DNA from: Mycobacterium sp. ACS1612
Lineage (GTDB): Bacteria; Actinomycetota; Actinomycetes; Mycobacteriales; Mycobacteriaceae
Direction of reading: 5' to 3'
Assembly (NCBI RefSeq): GCF_001667505.1
Contig: NZ_LZHZ01000045.1
Coordinates: forward strand, 1-64,000
Length of the DNA stretch: 64,000 nucleotides
Part shown: one piece after another, positions 8,135-15,731 of the stretch
Layout: every line of letters starts with the position of its first letter
How positions within the stretch are numbered: the first letter of the stretch is position 1
The notes under the pieces: generated by a model
Told to the model about the DNA's origin: nothing
Databases searched by the model: none
Seen by the model: only the letters and a program-made list of their open reading frames with translations
Position numbers and translations under genes: made by a program

Positions 8135-9490
8135 ATGGCCGTGGCGACGACGGACCCGGTACGGCTACCGCCGGCACCGCGGATCCCGAAACTTCTGCAG
8201 GGTGTCGGGTTCGTCGCCGCCAGGGAGAGGTCCGTCGCCGCGTTGGCCAACCGTTACGGGTCCGCGTTCACGCTACGGTTGCCGATTCTCGGCGAGACCG
8301 TGGTGGTGAGCGACCCGGCGCTGATCAGAGACCTGTTCACCACCAACACCGACCTCATGCGTCGGGCCGGCGTGCTCGGCGAAATGTTCGGTCCGGGTTC
8401 GACTTTCAGCCTGGACGGCAAAGAACACCGCGAACGGCGCAAGCTGCTGGTGCCGCCGTTTCACGGCAAGCGGATGACGTCCTACGAGGACATCATCGAA
8501 GAAGAGGTGCTGCGCGAGACCGCGACATGGCCCGAAGGCAAGGAGTTCGAAACCATGCCGTCGATGATGCGCATCACCCTGAACGCGATCCTGCGCACCG
8601 TTTTCGGCGCAGAGGGCGCCGCGCTCGACGAACTACGTGAACTGCTGCCCGGCATGGTGCTGCACGCATCACGGTTGGCCGTCATGCCGCGGGTCGTGCG
8701 CCGTGACCTCGGACCGTGGAGCCCGGGCGGAAAGCTGGCGGCACACCGTACGCGCTACGACGAGATCATCCGGCGCCTGATCACCGACATCCGCGACGAC
8801 CCGAAGTTCGCCGAGCGCAACGACGTCCTCGCCCTGCTGCTGCAGGCGCGCTACGAGGACGGCTCGCCGATCTCCGACGACCACGTCGCCGACGAACTGC
8901 TCACACTGCTCGCCGCAGGGCACGAGACGACCGCGACCACACTGGCGTGGGCTGTGGAGCGGCTGCGTCGCCACCCGCGCATGCTGGCCCGGCTGACCGC
9001 TGAGGTCTCCGCAGGCGGTTCGGACCTGGTGCAGGCCACCATCTGGGAGGTGCAGCGCAGCCGTCCGGTGATCAACAGCACGGCGCGACTGGCCAAGACA
9101 CGAATCCGATTGGGCGAATGGGTGATTCCGGAGGGCCACACGATCCTGGCGAGCATCTCACTGGCGCACGCGTCCGAGGCCAGCTTTCCCGACGCCGCGA
9201 CGTTCGATCCCGACCGATTCCTGGGCAACCCGCCCGACAACTATGCCTGGATCCCCTACGGGGGTGGAGTGCGCCGTTGCATCGGCGCGGCGTTCGCGAA
9301 CATGGAGATGAATGTGACACTACGAACCTTGCTGCGCGAGTTCGAATTCGGCACCACCTACGCCCCCGGTGAACGCCTGCACTCACGTGGGGTGGCAACC
9401 GCACCCGCACAGGGTGGCCGTGCGATGGTGTACCGCCGGGCGGTCAGGACGGTGTCGAGGGCCGGGCATGCGCAGCAGGTTTCGGCATGA
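8135..9490 (+). CDS. Cytochrome P450 (CYP135/CYP138-like)
   Basis: A 451-residue soluble haem monooxygenase. The I-helix oxygen-binding motif AGHETT is at 261-266, the K-helix ExxR is Glu305-Arg308, and the haem-binding loop YGGGVRRCIG carries axial Cys382. The first loop residue is Tyr where Phe is more usual. The N-terminal PPAPR segment and the FGPGSTFSLDGKEHRERRK stretch are typical of the mycobacterial CYP135/137/138 group. ATG 8135 has an excellent ribosome binding site, GGAGGTGA. The stop overlaps the next start (ATGA, 9487-9490). A remnant of a second, related P450 lies three genes downstream at 11305. The substrate is unknown. Confidence 0.93.
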   Translation: MAVATTDPVRLPPAPRIPKLLQGVGFVAARERSVAALANRYGSAFTLRLPILGETVVVSDPALIRDLFTTNTDLMRRAGVLGEMFGPGSTFSLDGKEHRERRKLLVPPFHGKRMTSYEDIIEEEVLRETATWPEGKEFETMPSMMRITLNAILRTVFGAEGAALDELRELLPGMVLHASRLAVMPRVVRRDLGPWSPGGKLAAHRTRYDEIIRRLITDIRDDPKFAERNDVLALLLQARYEDGSPISDDHVADELLTLLAAGHETTATTLAWAVERLRRHPRMLARLTAEVSAGGSDLVQATIWEVQRSRPVINSTARLAKTRIRLGEWVIPEGHTILASISLAHASEASFPDAATFDPDRFLGNPPDNYAWIPYGGGVRRCIGAAFANMEMNVTLRTLLREFEFGTTYAPGERLHSRGVATAPAQGGRAMVYRRAVRTVSRAGHAQQVSA

Positions 9491-10398
9491 CCGCCCGCGA
9501 CGAGATACTGGTCGACGTCGGTCGCGGCATCGAATTGTGCTACGACCAGACCGGCGATCCCGCCGATCCGCCGATCGTGCTGATCGCGGGCCTCGGCCAG
9601 CAGTTGCTCTCGTGGCCGGACGATTTCGTCGCGGCGCTCGCCGGACGCGGGTTTCTGGTGACGCGGTTCGACAACCGAGACGCAGGCCGGTCGACGCACA
9701 TGTCCTACCGGCCGCCGAACCTGGTCGCGATGCTGCGGGGCCGCAACCAGTACCACCTCGGCGACATGGCCCGCGACACCGTCGGCCTCCTCGACGCGCT
9801 CGATTTCTCCGACGCTCACCTGGTCGGCATCTCGATGGGCGGGATGATCGCCCAGACGGTCGCCGCACACCATCCGGGCCGGGTCCGCACGCTGACGTCG
9901 ATCATGTCGAACACGGGAGCGCGTAGGCTGGGCCGTCCTGCACTGTCGACATGGCGGCTTATGCTGACCGCGGGACCGCCGCGGACGCGCGCCGAGGCGA
10001 TCGACCGCGCGGCGAACATGTTCGCGCACATCGGCTCTTACGGGTTTCCGTTCGATGAGAATGCCGTGCGCGAATACGCAGGCACCGCGTGGGATCGGGA
10101 TCCCAGCCCCACGGGCATCGCCCGTCAACTGCCGGGCATCTTCGCCTCAGGCGACCGCACCGCCGAACTGCGCGACATCGACGTGCCGACGCTCGTCATC
10201 CACGGCGACCGCGACCGGATGGTGCACCCCACCGGAGGCGCCGCGACGGCGCGGGCCATTCCCGACGCCCGCTTGGAGACCATCGTCGGACTCGGCCACG
10301 ATCTGCCCATCGGGGCGTGGGGCCGAATCATCGATCTGATCACCGAGCACACATCGTCCTCACCAGCCACCTACGCCGAATCTGAGGAGCGAGCATGA
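9487..10398 (+). CDS. Alpha/beta hydrolase
   Basis: A 303-residue alpha/beta-fold esterase or lactonase. The oxyanion region is IAGLGQ, the nucleophile elbow GISMGG has Ser116, and the catalytic His is in GLGHDLP near the C-terminus. The FDNRDAGRST stretch is typical of the RdmC/enol-lactonase-like subgroup. It is translationally coupled to the P450 (ATGA) and, through a tiny bridging frame at 10395, to the SDR gene. In a Baeyer-Villiger pathway such an enzyme would open the ester or lactone made by the monooxygenase; that role is inferred from context. Confidence 0.9.
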   Translation: MTARDEILVDVGRGIELCYDQTGDPADPPIVLIAGLGQQLLSWPDDFVAALAGRGFLVTRFDNRDAGRSTHMSYRPPNLVAMLRGRNQYHLGDMARDTVGLLDALDFSDAHLVGISMGGMIAQTVAAHHPGRVRTLTSIMSNTGARRLGRPALSTWRLMLTAGPPRTRAEAIDRAANMFAHIGSYGFPFDENAVREYAGTAWDRDPSPTGIARQLPGIFASGDRTAELRDIDVPTLVIHGDRDRMVHPTGGAATARAIPDARLETIVGLGHDLPIGAWGRIIDLITEHTSSSPATYAESEERA

Positions 10399-10451
10399 GC
10401 CACCGAAAACGACAACGAGCGAGGACCGGAGCGAGGAGGAGTCGAGCATGA
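10395..10451 (+). CDS. Possible 18-codon bridging ORF
   Basis: ATG at 10395 overlaps the hydrolase stop (ATGA) and the frame ends with TGA at 10449-10451, which overlaps the SDR start (ATGA). It reads MSHRKRQRARTGARRSRA. An arginine-rich peptide is expected by chance from the GCGAGG-type purine repeats that also give the SDR its ribosome binding site. A real role could be to carry ribosomes from one gene to the next. I cannot show that the peptide is made. Confidence 0.3.
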   Translation: MSHRKRQRARTGARRSRA

Positions 10452-11308
10452 GTAAGAGGACCATCAGCGGCCGTACGGTCGTCATCAGCGGAGCGGCGTC
10501 CGGCATCGGTCGCGCGCTGGCGCAGCGGCTTTCGGCGCACAGTTGTCCCGTTGCGATCACCGACATCGACGAAAAGGAACTCAAGGAGACCGAGGCCTCG
10601 CTGAGCGGCCCGACGCTGCTGCGGGTCCTCGACGTAGCCGACGCCGGGGCGCAGCGTGACTTCGCGGCCGAGGTGCGCGACTGGGCGCCTAAGCCGATCG
10701 GCGCGGTGTTCAACAACGCGGGCGTCGCCACGTCCTCCAGCGTGCTCGACACCATCCCCGAGGACGACGACTGGCTGTGGAACATCAACTTCCACGGCGT
10801 CGTCAACGGCACCAGGGCATTCCTGCCGATCCTCGTCGAGCAGAACGACGGCGCGATCGTCAACACGTCCAGCGTGTTCGGACTGGTCGGCATGCCCAAC
10901 CAAAGCGCCTATTGTGGAGCGAAATTCGCTGTCCGCGGCTTCACCGATTCGCTGCGCCAGGAACTGCGCGGCACCGGCGTCACCGCCATCAACGTCCACC
11001 CCGGCGGCATCAACACCAACATCGTGCGAAACGCCCGGTGGCGCAAGGACCCCGCAGGCCGCGGCCGCAGCCACGAGCAGATGGTCCAGGAGTTCGCCGC
11101 GATCACACTCACCCAACCGGACAACGCCGCCGAGATCATCCATCGCGGTGTGGAACAAGGTAAAGCCCGCATCCTGGTGGGTCCGGACGCGTATCTAATC
11201 GACGCGCTCGCGCGGTTGGCGCCGACGCGGTACTACGACATCCTCGGTCGACTCGAATCGGTGTTGCGCCGCCGGACGACCAGTGCAGCCGAGGCCACCG
11301 TCTCGTGA
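10448..11308 (+). CDS. Short-chain dehydrogenase/reductase
   Basis: A 286-residue SDR using NAD(P)H. The cofactor motif GAASGIG is at 15-21, the NNAG motif near 89-92, and the catalytic Ser141/Ser142, Tyr155 and Lys159 (YCGAK) are intact. The N-terminus TVVISGAASGIGRA fits a start at ATG 10448, which follows GAGGAGG. The C-terminal 60 residues extend beyond the classical fold, as in related mycobacterial SDRs. It likely oxidises an alcohol produced by the P450 or reduces a ketone. The stop overlaps the GTG of the P450 remnant (GTGA, 11305-11308). Confidence 0.92.
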   Translation: MSKRTISGRTVVISGAASGIGRALAQRLSAHSCPVAITDIDEKELKETEASLSGPTLLRVLDVADAGAQRDFAAEVRDWAPKPIGAVFNNAGVATSSSVLDTIPEDDDWLWNINFHGVVNGTRAFLPILVEQNDGAIVNTSSVFGLVGMPNQSAYCGAKFAVRGFTDSLRQELRGTGVTAINVHPGGINTNIVRNARWRKDPAGRGRSHEQMVQEFAAITLTQPDNAAEIIHRGVEQGKARILVGPDAYLIDALARLAPTRYYDILGRLESVLRRRTTSAAEATVS

Positions 11309-11534
11309 GTGCCGTGCACATGCCGCCAGGCCCGCGGCGGCCGGTGCCGATCCAAGGACCGGTGTATATCGCTGCGCGCCAACGCATGATGGCAATCCTC
11401 GGTAAGCGCTACGGCACCACGTTCACCGTGCGGGTGCCGTTCTTCGGGCCGACGGTGGGCGCGCCGTGATGTACCGACGGATGCCTGCGGCCGCAGCGAA
11501 AGCCGCCAAGAGCAGTGTCGGAGTTGGTGTGTGA
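11305..11534 (+). pseudogene. Remnant of a second P450, internally deleted
   Basis: GTG 11305 opens a 54-codon frame that aligns with the start of the P450 at 8135: both have a PP-PR-P segment, an AAR-R segment, RYG-x2-FT-x-R-x-P, then G-x-TV. After GPTV the frame shifts and the next 26 or so codons match a P450 C-terminus (GRAVMYRR here, GGRAMVYRR in the neighbour), ending at TGA 11532-11534. About 370 codons, including I-helix, ExxR and haem Cys, are missing. Both ends still overlap their neighbours as GTGA, so the deletion left operon coupling intact. Confidence 0.8.
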
Positions 11535-12541
11535 GCATGCGCGCGGTCGTCATCACCAAGCACGGTGACCTGTCGGTGCTCCAAGTGCAGGACCGTCCCG
11601 ACCCTCCACGGCCAGTCCGGGGGCAGGTACGCATCGCGGTGCGCGCGGCCGGGGTCAACTTCGCCGATCATCTCGCCCGGGTCGGGTTGTATCCCGATGC
11701 GCCGAAGCCACCGATGGTCGTCGGATACGAGGTGGCCGGAACCATCGAGGCCGTCGGCGGCGGCGTCGACGCGGCCCGGATCGGGCAGCGGGTGTTCGCA
11801 GGCACGCGGTTCGGAGGCTACGCCGAGATCGTCAACGTCCAGGCGGACGACGCTGTGCCACTGCCTGATTCGCTGACCTTCGAACAGGGCGCCGCGATCC
11901 CGGTCAACTACGCGACGGCGTGGGCGGCGCTGCACGGCTACGGGTCGTTGCAGGCCGGTGAGCGCGTGCTGATCCACGCGGCGGCAGGCGGTGTCGGCAT
12001 CGCGGCCATCCAGTTGGCGAAGGCGGCCGGCGCCGAGGTGCACGGCACCGCCTCGCCGGGCAAACACAAATGGCTCGCCGAGTTGGGTGTCGACCGTGCC
12101 ATCGACTATCGCCGAGACGGTTGGTGGAAAGGCTTACCGCCATACGACATTGTGCTCGACGCGATCGGCGGCACGTCGCTCAAGCGGTCGTATCAGCTGT
12201 TGCGGCCGGGAGGCCGGCTCGTCGGATACGGCGTGTCCGCCATGCAGCAGGGGGAGAAGCGGTCGTTGCGCACCGCACTACCGCAACTATTGTCGATGCT
12301 GCGCGGGTTCAACCTGATCAAGCAGTTGTCGGAGTCGAAGAGCCTGATCGGGCTGAACATGCTCGCGTTGTGGGATGACCGCGGCACGCTGCAACCCTGG
12401 ATCGAACCGCTGTCCACCGCACTCGCCGGCGGCATCGTCGCGCCAGTCGTGCACGCCGCGGTGCCGTTCGCCGATGCCCGCGAGGCCCACCGCATCCTGG
12501 CGGCGCGCGAGAATGTGGGCAAGGTCGTATTAGTGCCGTGA
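11531..12541 (+). CDS. Zinc-free MDR quinone-oxidoreductase/VAT1-like protein
   Basis: A 336-residue medium-chain dehydrogenase/reductase. The N-terminal GroES-like domain contains AAGVNFADHLARVGLYP and VVGYEVAGTI but lacks the Cys and His of zinc alcohol dehydrogenases. The Rossmann domain has AAAGGVGIAAIQLAK at about 153-167. Sequence and length suit the VAT-1/QOR branch, which reduces quinones or enones with NADPH. The GTG at 11531 overlaps the stop of the P450 remnant; an ATG two codons later is an alternative start. It ends the P450 operon, just before a hairpin at 12546. Confidence 0.9.
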   Translation: MSMRAVVITKHGDLSVLQVQDRPDPPRPVRGQVRIAVRAAGVNFADHLARVGLYPDAPKPPMVVGYEVAGTIEAVGGGVDAARIGQRVFAGTRFGGYAEIVNVQADDAVPLPDSLTFEQGAAIPVNYATAWAALHGYGSLQAGERVLIHAAAGGVGIAAIQLAKAAGAEVHGTASPGKHKWLAELGVDRAIDYRRDGWWKGLPPYDIVLDAIGGTSLKRSYQLLRPGGRLVGYGVSAMQQGEKRSLRTALPQLLSMLRGFNLIKQLSESKSLIGLNMLALWDDRGTLQPWIEPLSTALAGGIVAPVVHAAVPFADAREAHRILAARENVGKVVLVP

Positions 12542-12545
12542 CGGC

Positions 12546-12564
12546 GTGGGGTCGGCGACCCCAC
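12546..12564. terminator. Hairpin between convergent genes
   Basis: GTGGGGTC (12546-12553), loop GGC, then GACCCCAC (12557-12564): a perfect 8-bp stem between two convergent stops (12541 and 12572). There is only a short T run (TTT at 12571-12573), so it may be a weak bidirectional terminator. Confidence 0.55.
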
Positions 12565-12571
12565 CACCCCT

Positions 12572-13348
12572 TTAGGCAGTAGTGCGTGCTTGCTCGAGCA
12601 ACGTCGGGTCGTGCGCGCAGACAATCAACAGGTCCGGCTCCTGGCGCGCGTACAATTCGGCGAGGCGAGCATGGTTGTCCAGCACCGCTTTTCGGTCGAA
12701 CGCGAACATTGTCTCCATCGCGGTCAAGGCCCGCGGCACTGGCGTCCCGTCCAGCGTGCCGTGGTGGTAGAACGCATCACCGGCGTGCAGCACCCAGCGA
12801 TGGCCTGCGTCGACGGCCACGCAGGCGTGGCCGCGGGTGTGTCCGGGTAGGGCGACCAATGCGATGCCAGGCGAGATCTCCGTCAGTTCCTTCGCCGCGG
12901 CGAAGCCACGCCACTTCTCGCCGCGCGGATCGTGTTCGACGATCTTCGGGTTGTGTGCCCACTGCACCGAGCGGTATCGGACCTTCTCGCGTCTCGACGG
13001 CGCCCACATCGCGCCGAGCGCCTCCGCGGCGGTGAGATGGACCTGAGCCTGGGGAAAATCGGCCAACCCGCCCGCATGGTCCATGTCCAAGTGGGTGATG
13101 ACGATGTGCCGCACGTCGTTTCGCGCAAATCCGAGTCCCTCGATCTGATGCGCGACGGTCTCGTCGTGCCGCAGAACCGGTCTGACCATCCGGCGGGCAG
13201 GCCCCACCCGCTTGGGATCGACACAGTCGTGGCTCCCGTAGCCGCTGTCGACGAGCACCAGTCCGCTGTCGGTTTCGACGAGCAGCACGTGGCAGACCAT
13301 CGGATGTGGCTTCGTCATCGTCCCGCAATTGAGGTGATAGACCTTCAC
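12572..13348 (-). CDS. Metallo-beta-lactamase-fold hydrolase, lactonase-like, paralogue 2
   Basis: A 258-residue enzyme closest to N-acyl-homoserine-lactonase-type MBL proteins. The metal motif reads THLDMDHAGG, with His86, Asp88, Asp90 and His91: the second His of the usual HxHxDH is Asp. Further ligands are GHTRGH and the Asp in HAGD; a late His is in CAHD. It closely resembles the protein at 14933 (shared CGT..., MVCHVLLVE, DFP.AQVH, GEKWRGFAAAKEL, LPGHTRGHACVAVDAGHRWVLH). The GTG at 13348 overlaps the TetR stop (GTGA), making it the last gene of a three-gene unit. Likely activity is hydrolysis of a lactone or ester; the substrate is unknown. Confidence 0.88.
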   Translation of the reverse strand: MKVYHLNCGTMTKPHPMVCHVLLVETDSGLVLVDSGYGSHDCVDPKRVGPARRMVRPVLRHDETVAHQIEGLGFARNDVRHIVITHLDMDHAGGLADFPQAQVHLTAAEALGAMWAPSRREKVRYRSVQWAHNPKIVEHDPRGEKWRGFAAAKELTEISPGIALVALPGHTRGHACVAVDAGHRWVLHAGDAFYHHGTLDGTPVPRALTAMETMFAFDRKAVLDNHARLAELYARQEPDLLIVCAHDPTLLEQARTTA

Positions 13349-13968
13349 GGCCGCATCCCCAGTCGGGAGGCCAGCAACTGCTCGACCTCGCCGCGCGCGG
13401 CGACCAGATCCACCTTCTCGTCGAGCAGATGTTGTAATGCGACTCCTCGCAACATCGCGACGATCACCGTCGCCAAACCGACGGGGTCGACGTCGTCGGG
13501 CACGTCGCCGGCGGTCACCGCCGACTGGATCCGCTTCTCGATCTCCTCGCGGAACTCGCGGTCGGCGGAGACCATCTGCGGTCTGACGTCCTCCGATGGC
13601 CCCGCCACCGCATCGGCCCACAACACCAGTCTGGCGCGGTTCACCGGCTGGAGGTCGGCCACCACCCGAAAGTAAAAGTCGACCAGCTGGCGCAGCTGGT
13701 CCATCGGCGAATCCGATTGACTCTGTTGGCTGATCGCGTCGCGGAACTGACTCGTCACCACCTCAACGAGCCGCTGCATCAACGCGCCCTTCGACCCGAA
13801 ATGGTGCGTGGCCAGCCCGCGGCTGTAGCCGGCGCGCTGACCGACGTTCGCCAACGTGACCCCGGTGGGCCCGACCTCGCCGACCAGTTCCGCAGCAGCG
13901 TGCACCAACCGGCGTTCGGCGTCGATCCTGCGCTGCTCCTGGGTACGCGGCAGACCCGATTCAGTCAC
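13345..13968 (-). CDS. TetR-family regulator, candidate binder of the GGTACC boxes
   Basis: A 207-residue TetR protein. The helix-turn-helix GVTLANVGQRAGYSRGLATHHF is near residues 31-52, followed by a helical ligand domain. The frame is open upstream, but GTG 13968 starts the natural N-terminus (VTESGLPRTQEQRR) and overlaps the preceding gene's stop by 8 nt. It sits between a SnoaL-like gene and an MBL gene in a tightly coupled unit whose promoter carries a GGTAC-N6-GTACC box and a second palindrome. That position suggests autoregulation and makes it the best candidate for the four boxes at 8003-8116. Confidence 0.88.
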   Translation of the reverse strand: MTESGLPRTQEQRRIDAERRLVHAAAELVGEVGPTGVTLANVGQRAGYSRGLATHHFGSKGALMQRLVEVVTSQFRDAISQQSQSDSPMDQLRQLVDFYFRVVADLQPVNRARLVLWADAVAGPSEDVRPQMVSADREFREEIEKRIQSAVTAGDVPDDVDPVGLATVIVAMLRGVALQHLLDEKVDLVAARGEVEQLLASRLGMRP

Positions 13969-14428
13969 CGAGTGTCCCTGCCAGCGCGAGCAATTCGCCG
14001 CGGCCAATCTGCGTGACCAGACTCGCGGTGTCAAAGTAGATGCGCTCGTTGATGATTCGGTCACCCTCGAAGAAGAACACCGCAATCAGCGGCACCCGGA
14101 ACGACTTTCCGGTGGGCGGCATACCGTAGAACTCACCGAGATTCGTTCCTAGAAGGTCGAATTCGACGATCACCGCATCGTCGCAGACATGGAATCGGGC
14201 GTTCTCGTGACGCTGGTCCGGGAATGCGGTGCGAGTGCTCAGGTAATAGCCCATCACCTCGTCGTCGCCGTCGTAGATCTGACCGGTGGCCATGATCTCG
14301 TAACGCGGATGGCCTTCTCCGTTGGTCTTGAACGTCGCCAGGGTGGCGTCGAACTCCTTGGTCACCTCGGTGTCCATGTGCGTGCGGACGATCGCGAGGC
14401 GGCGTTGGCGGAGATCGTCGGTAATCAT
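13961..14428 (-). CDS. SnoaL/NTF2-like protein
   Basis: A 155-residue cone-shaped alpha+beta barrel protein of the SnoaL/ester-cyclase class. The pattern is an N-terminal helix (LRQRRLAIVRTHMDTEVTKEFDATLATF), then YDGDDEVMGYYLSTRTAFPDQRHE and long strands ending FEGDRIINERIYFD. Such proteins are small enzymes (cyclases, epoxide hydrolases, dehydratases) or binding modules. ATG 14428 has GGAGGG upstream on the minus strand. It is the first gene of the unit with the TetR and MBL genes and lies right behind the palindromes at 14451-14486. Confidence 0.82.
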   Translation of the reverse strand: MITDDLRQRRLAIVRTHMDTEVTKEFDATLATFKTNGEGHPRYEIMATGQIYDGDDEVMGYYLSTRTAFPDQRHENARFHVCDDAVIVEFDLLGTNLGEFYGMPPTGKSFRVPLIAVFFFEGDRIINERIYFDTASLVTQIGRGELLALAGTLGD

Positions 14429-14450
14429 GGAGCCCTCCCGAGCACACTTG

Positions 14451-14466
14451 CTTGTTGACGAACAAG
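14451..14466. promoter_or_regulatory. Palindrome CTTGTT-N4-AACAAG
   Basis: A perfect 16-bp inverted repeat (spacer GACG) in the leader of the SnoaL-TetR-MBL unit, 4 nt from the GGTAC-N6-GTACC box. It differs in sequence from that box and may bind a second regulator. Confidence 0.55.
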
Positions 14467-14470
14467 TTAC

Positions 14471-14486
14471 GGTACCTGACGGTACC
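14471..14486. promoter_or_regulatory. Fifth GGTAC-N6-GTACC box
   Basis: A perfect copy (spacer CTGACG) of the inverted repeat found four times at 8003-8116. It lies upstream of the TetR-containing unit and 15 nt past the stop of the START-like gene at 14502. Confidence 0.7.
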
Positions 14487-14501
14487 GCGTCAAGAGCCGC
14501 C

Positions 14502-14924
14502 TCAGTTTTGCCGGGTGGCAGAGCGCGCGAGCATCCGGATCAACAACAGGCAGACCGCCGCCAGTGGCGCCTTGACCAGCGGCAGCCGGGCGCTGGACGT
14601 GAGGGTGTAGGTGATTTGCGTGCCCGTCCCTGCCTCGCTGAGCCGCACCTCGCCTCCGTAGCCGGGAAACGGCACGCCGGCCAGCGCTTTGTACCCGAGC
14701 AGATGAGGCGGTTCGAATGCCACGACTTCTTCGACGAGGTCCGGTGCAGGTCCCGCGACCGCGATACGCCGAACGGCGCCAAGGCCGTTCGGATCGCCTG
14801 CGCCGACTTTGTCCATCGTCACAGCCAGCCCGGGCGCCCATCGGCCGATCCCGACGTGATCGCTCAGCGCATCCCATACGGCGTCGATTGGCGCGGCAAC
14901 CGTTGTTTGTGACGTGACCTGCAT
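14502..14924 (-). CDS. SRPBCC (START-like) family protein
   Basis: A 140-residue polyketide-cyclase/dehydrase-type protein. The start VTSQTTVAAPIDAVWDALSDHVGIGRWAPGL is the standard SRPBCC opening (strand, helix, W-x-P). The last 25 residues are hydrophobic and basic (LAAVCLLLIRMLARS), suggesting a membrane-associated tail. ATG 14924 lies 9 nt after the stop of the MBL gene, so the two are co-transcribed. Proteins of this fold bind hydrophobic ligands; no catalytic residue can be assigned. Confidence 0.82.
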   Translation of the reverse strand: MQVTSQTTVAAPIDAVWDALSDHVGIGRWAPGLAVTMDKVGAGDPNGLGAVRRIAVAGPAPDLVEEVVAFEPPHLLGYKALAGVPFPGYGGEVRLSEAGTGTQITYTLTSSARLPLVKAPLAAVCLLLIRMLARSATRQN

Positions 14925-14932
14925 TCGTCCCC

Positions 14933-15721
14933 CTAGGCGGTGTTCTTGGCGTGTTCGTAGAGCTTGCGGTCGTGCGAGCACACGATGAGCATGTCGGGAG
15001 CACCGCTTCGATACAACTCGACGAGGCGAGCGTGGTTGTCCTGCACCATCTTCCAATCGAACGCCGTTGCCCGTTCGAATGCGGCGAGCGACCGTGGCAT
15101 GCGCGCCGTTCCGTCCAGCGTGCCGTGATGAAAGTACGCGTCACCGCAGTGCAGCACCCACCGGTGTCCGGCGTCGACCGCCACGCAGGCATGGCCTCGG
15201 GTGTGCCCCGGTAACGAAATCAACGCGATGCCCGGTGACACCTCGTCGAGTTCCTTGGCCGCCGCGAATCCGCGCCACTTCTCGCCGTCGGGCGTGTGCT
15301 CGACGATCTTGGGTCCGTGCGCCCACCGGATGGTGCGGAACCGCATCTTCTCTGAGCGGGTCGGCGTCCGTAGCGCGCCGAACGCCTCCGTGCCGGTGAT
15401 GTGCACCTGGGCGTTGGGGAAATCCGCGATTCCGCCGATGTGGTCGCAATCGAAGTGGGTGATCAGGACATGGCGGACGTCGTCAGCCCGAAAGCCAAGA
15501 CGGTCAACCTGTTTGACAGCGGACTCGGCAGGGTCGAGCACTGGTCGGACGAAGGTGCGGGAGGCTCCCACCCGACGCCATGGGTCGGCGCAGTCGTGCG
15601 TTCCGAAGCCCGTGTCGATTAACACCAGGCCGTTGTAGGCCTCGACGAGCAGGACGTGACACACCATCTGTCCGCACCCGAGCGGATAAATCGTTCCGCA
15701 GTTGAGGTGGTGAACTCTCAC
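14933..15721 (-). CDS. Metallo-beta-lactamase-fold hydrolase, lactonase-like, paralogue 1
   Basis: A 262-residue paralogue of the enzyme at 12572. The metal motif is THFDCDHIGG (His89, Asp91, Asp93, His94), again with Asp in place of the second His of HxHxDH. GHTRGH, HCGDAYFHHG and CSHD follow in order. GTG 15721 is the first codon of the conserved VRVHHLNCGT; no upstream start fits. It is the middle gene of the unit DUF2834 - MBL - SRPBCC and lies 10 nt after the DUF2834 stop. A lactone or ester substrate is likely from family and context. Confidence 0.88.
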   Translation of the reverse strand: MRVHHLNCGTIYPLGCGQMVCHVLLVEAYNGLVLIDTGFGTHDCADPWRRVGASRTFVRPVLDPAESAVKQVDRLGFRADDVRHVLITHFDCDHIGGIADFPNAQVHITGTEAFGALRTPTRSEKMRFRTIRWAHGPKIVEHTPDGEKWRGFAAAKELDEVSPGIALISLPGHTRGHACVAVDAGHRWVLHCGDAYFHHGTLDGTARMPRSLAAFERATAFDWKMVQDNHARLVELYRSGAPDMLIVCSHDRKLYEHAKNTA

Positions 15722-15731
15722 ATGTGCAGTC

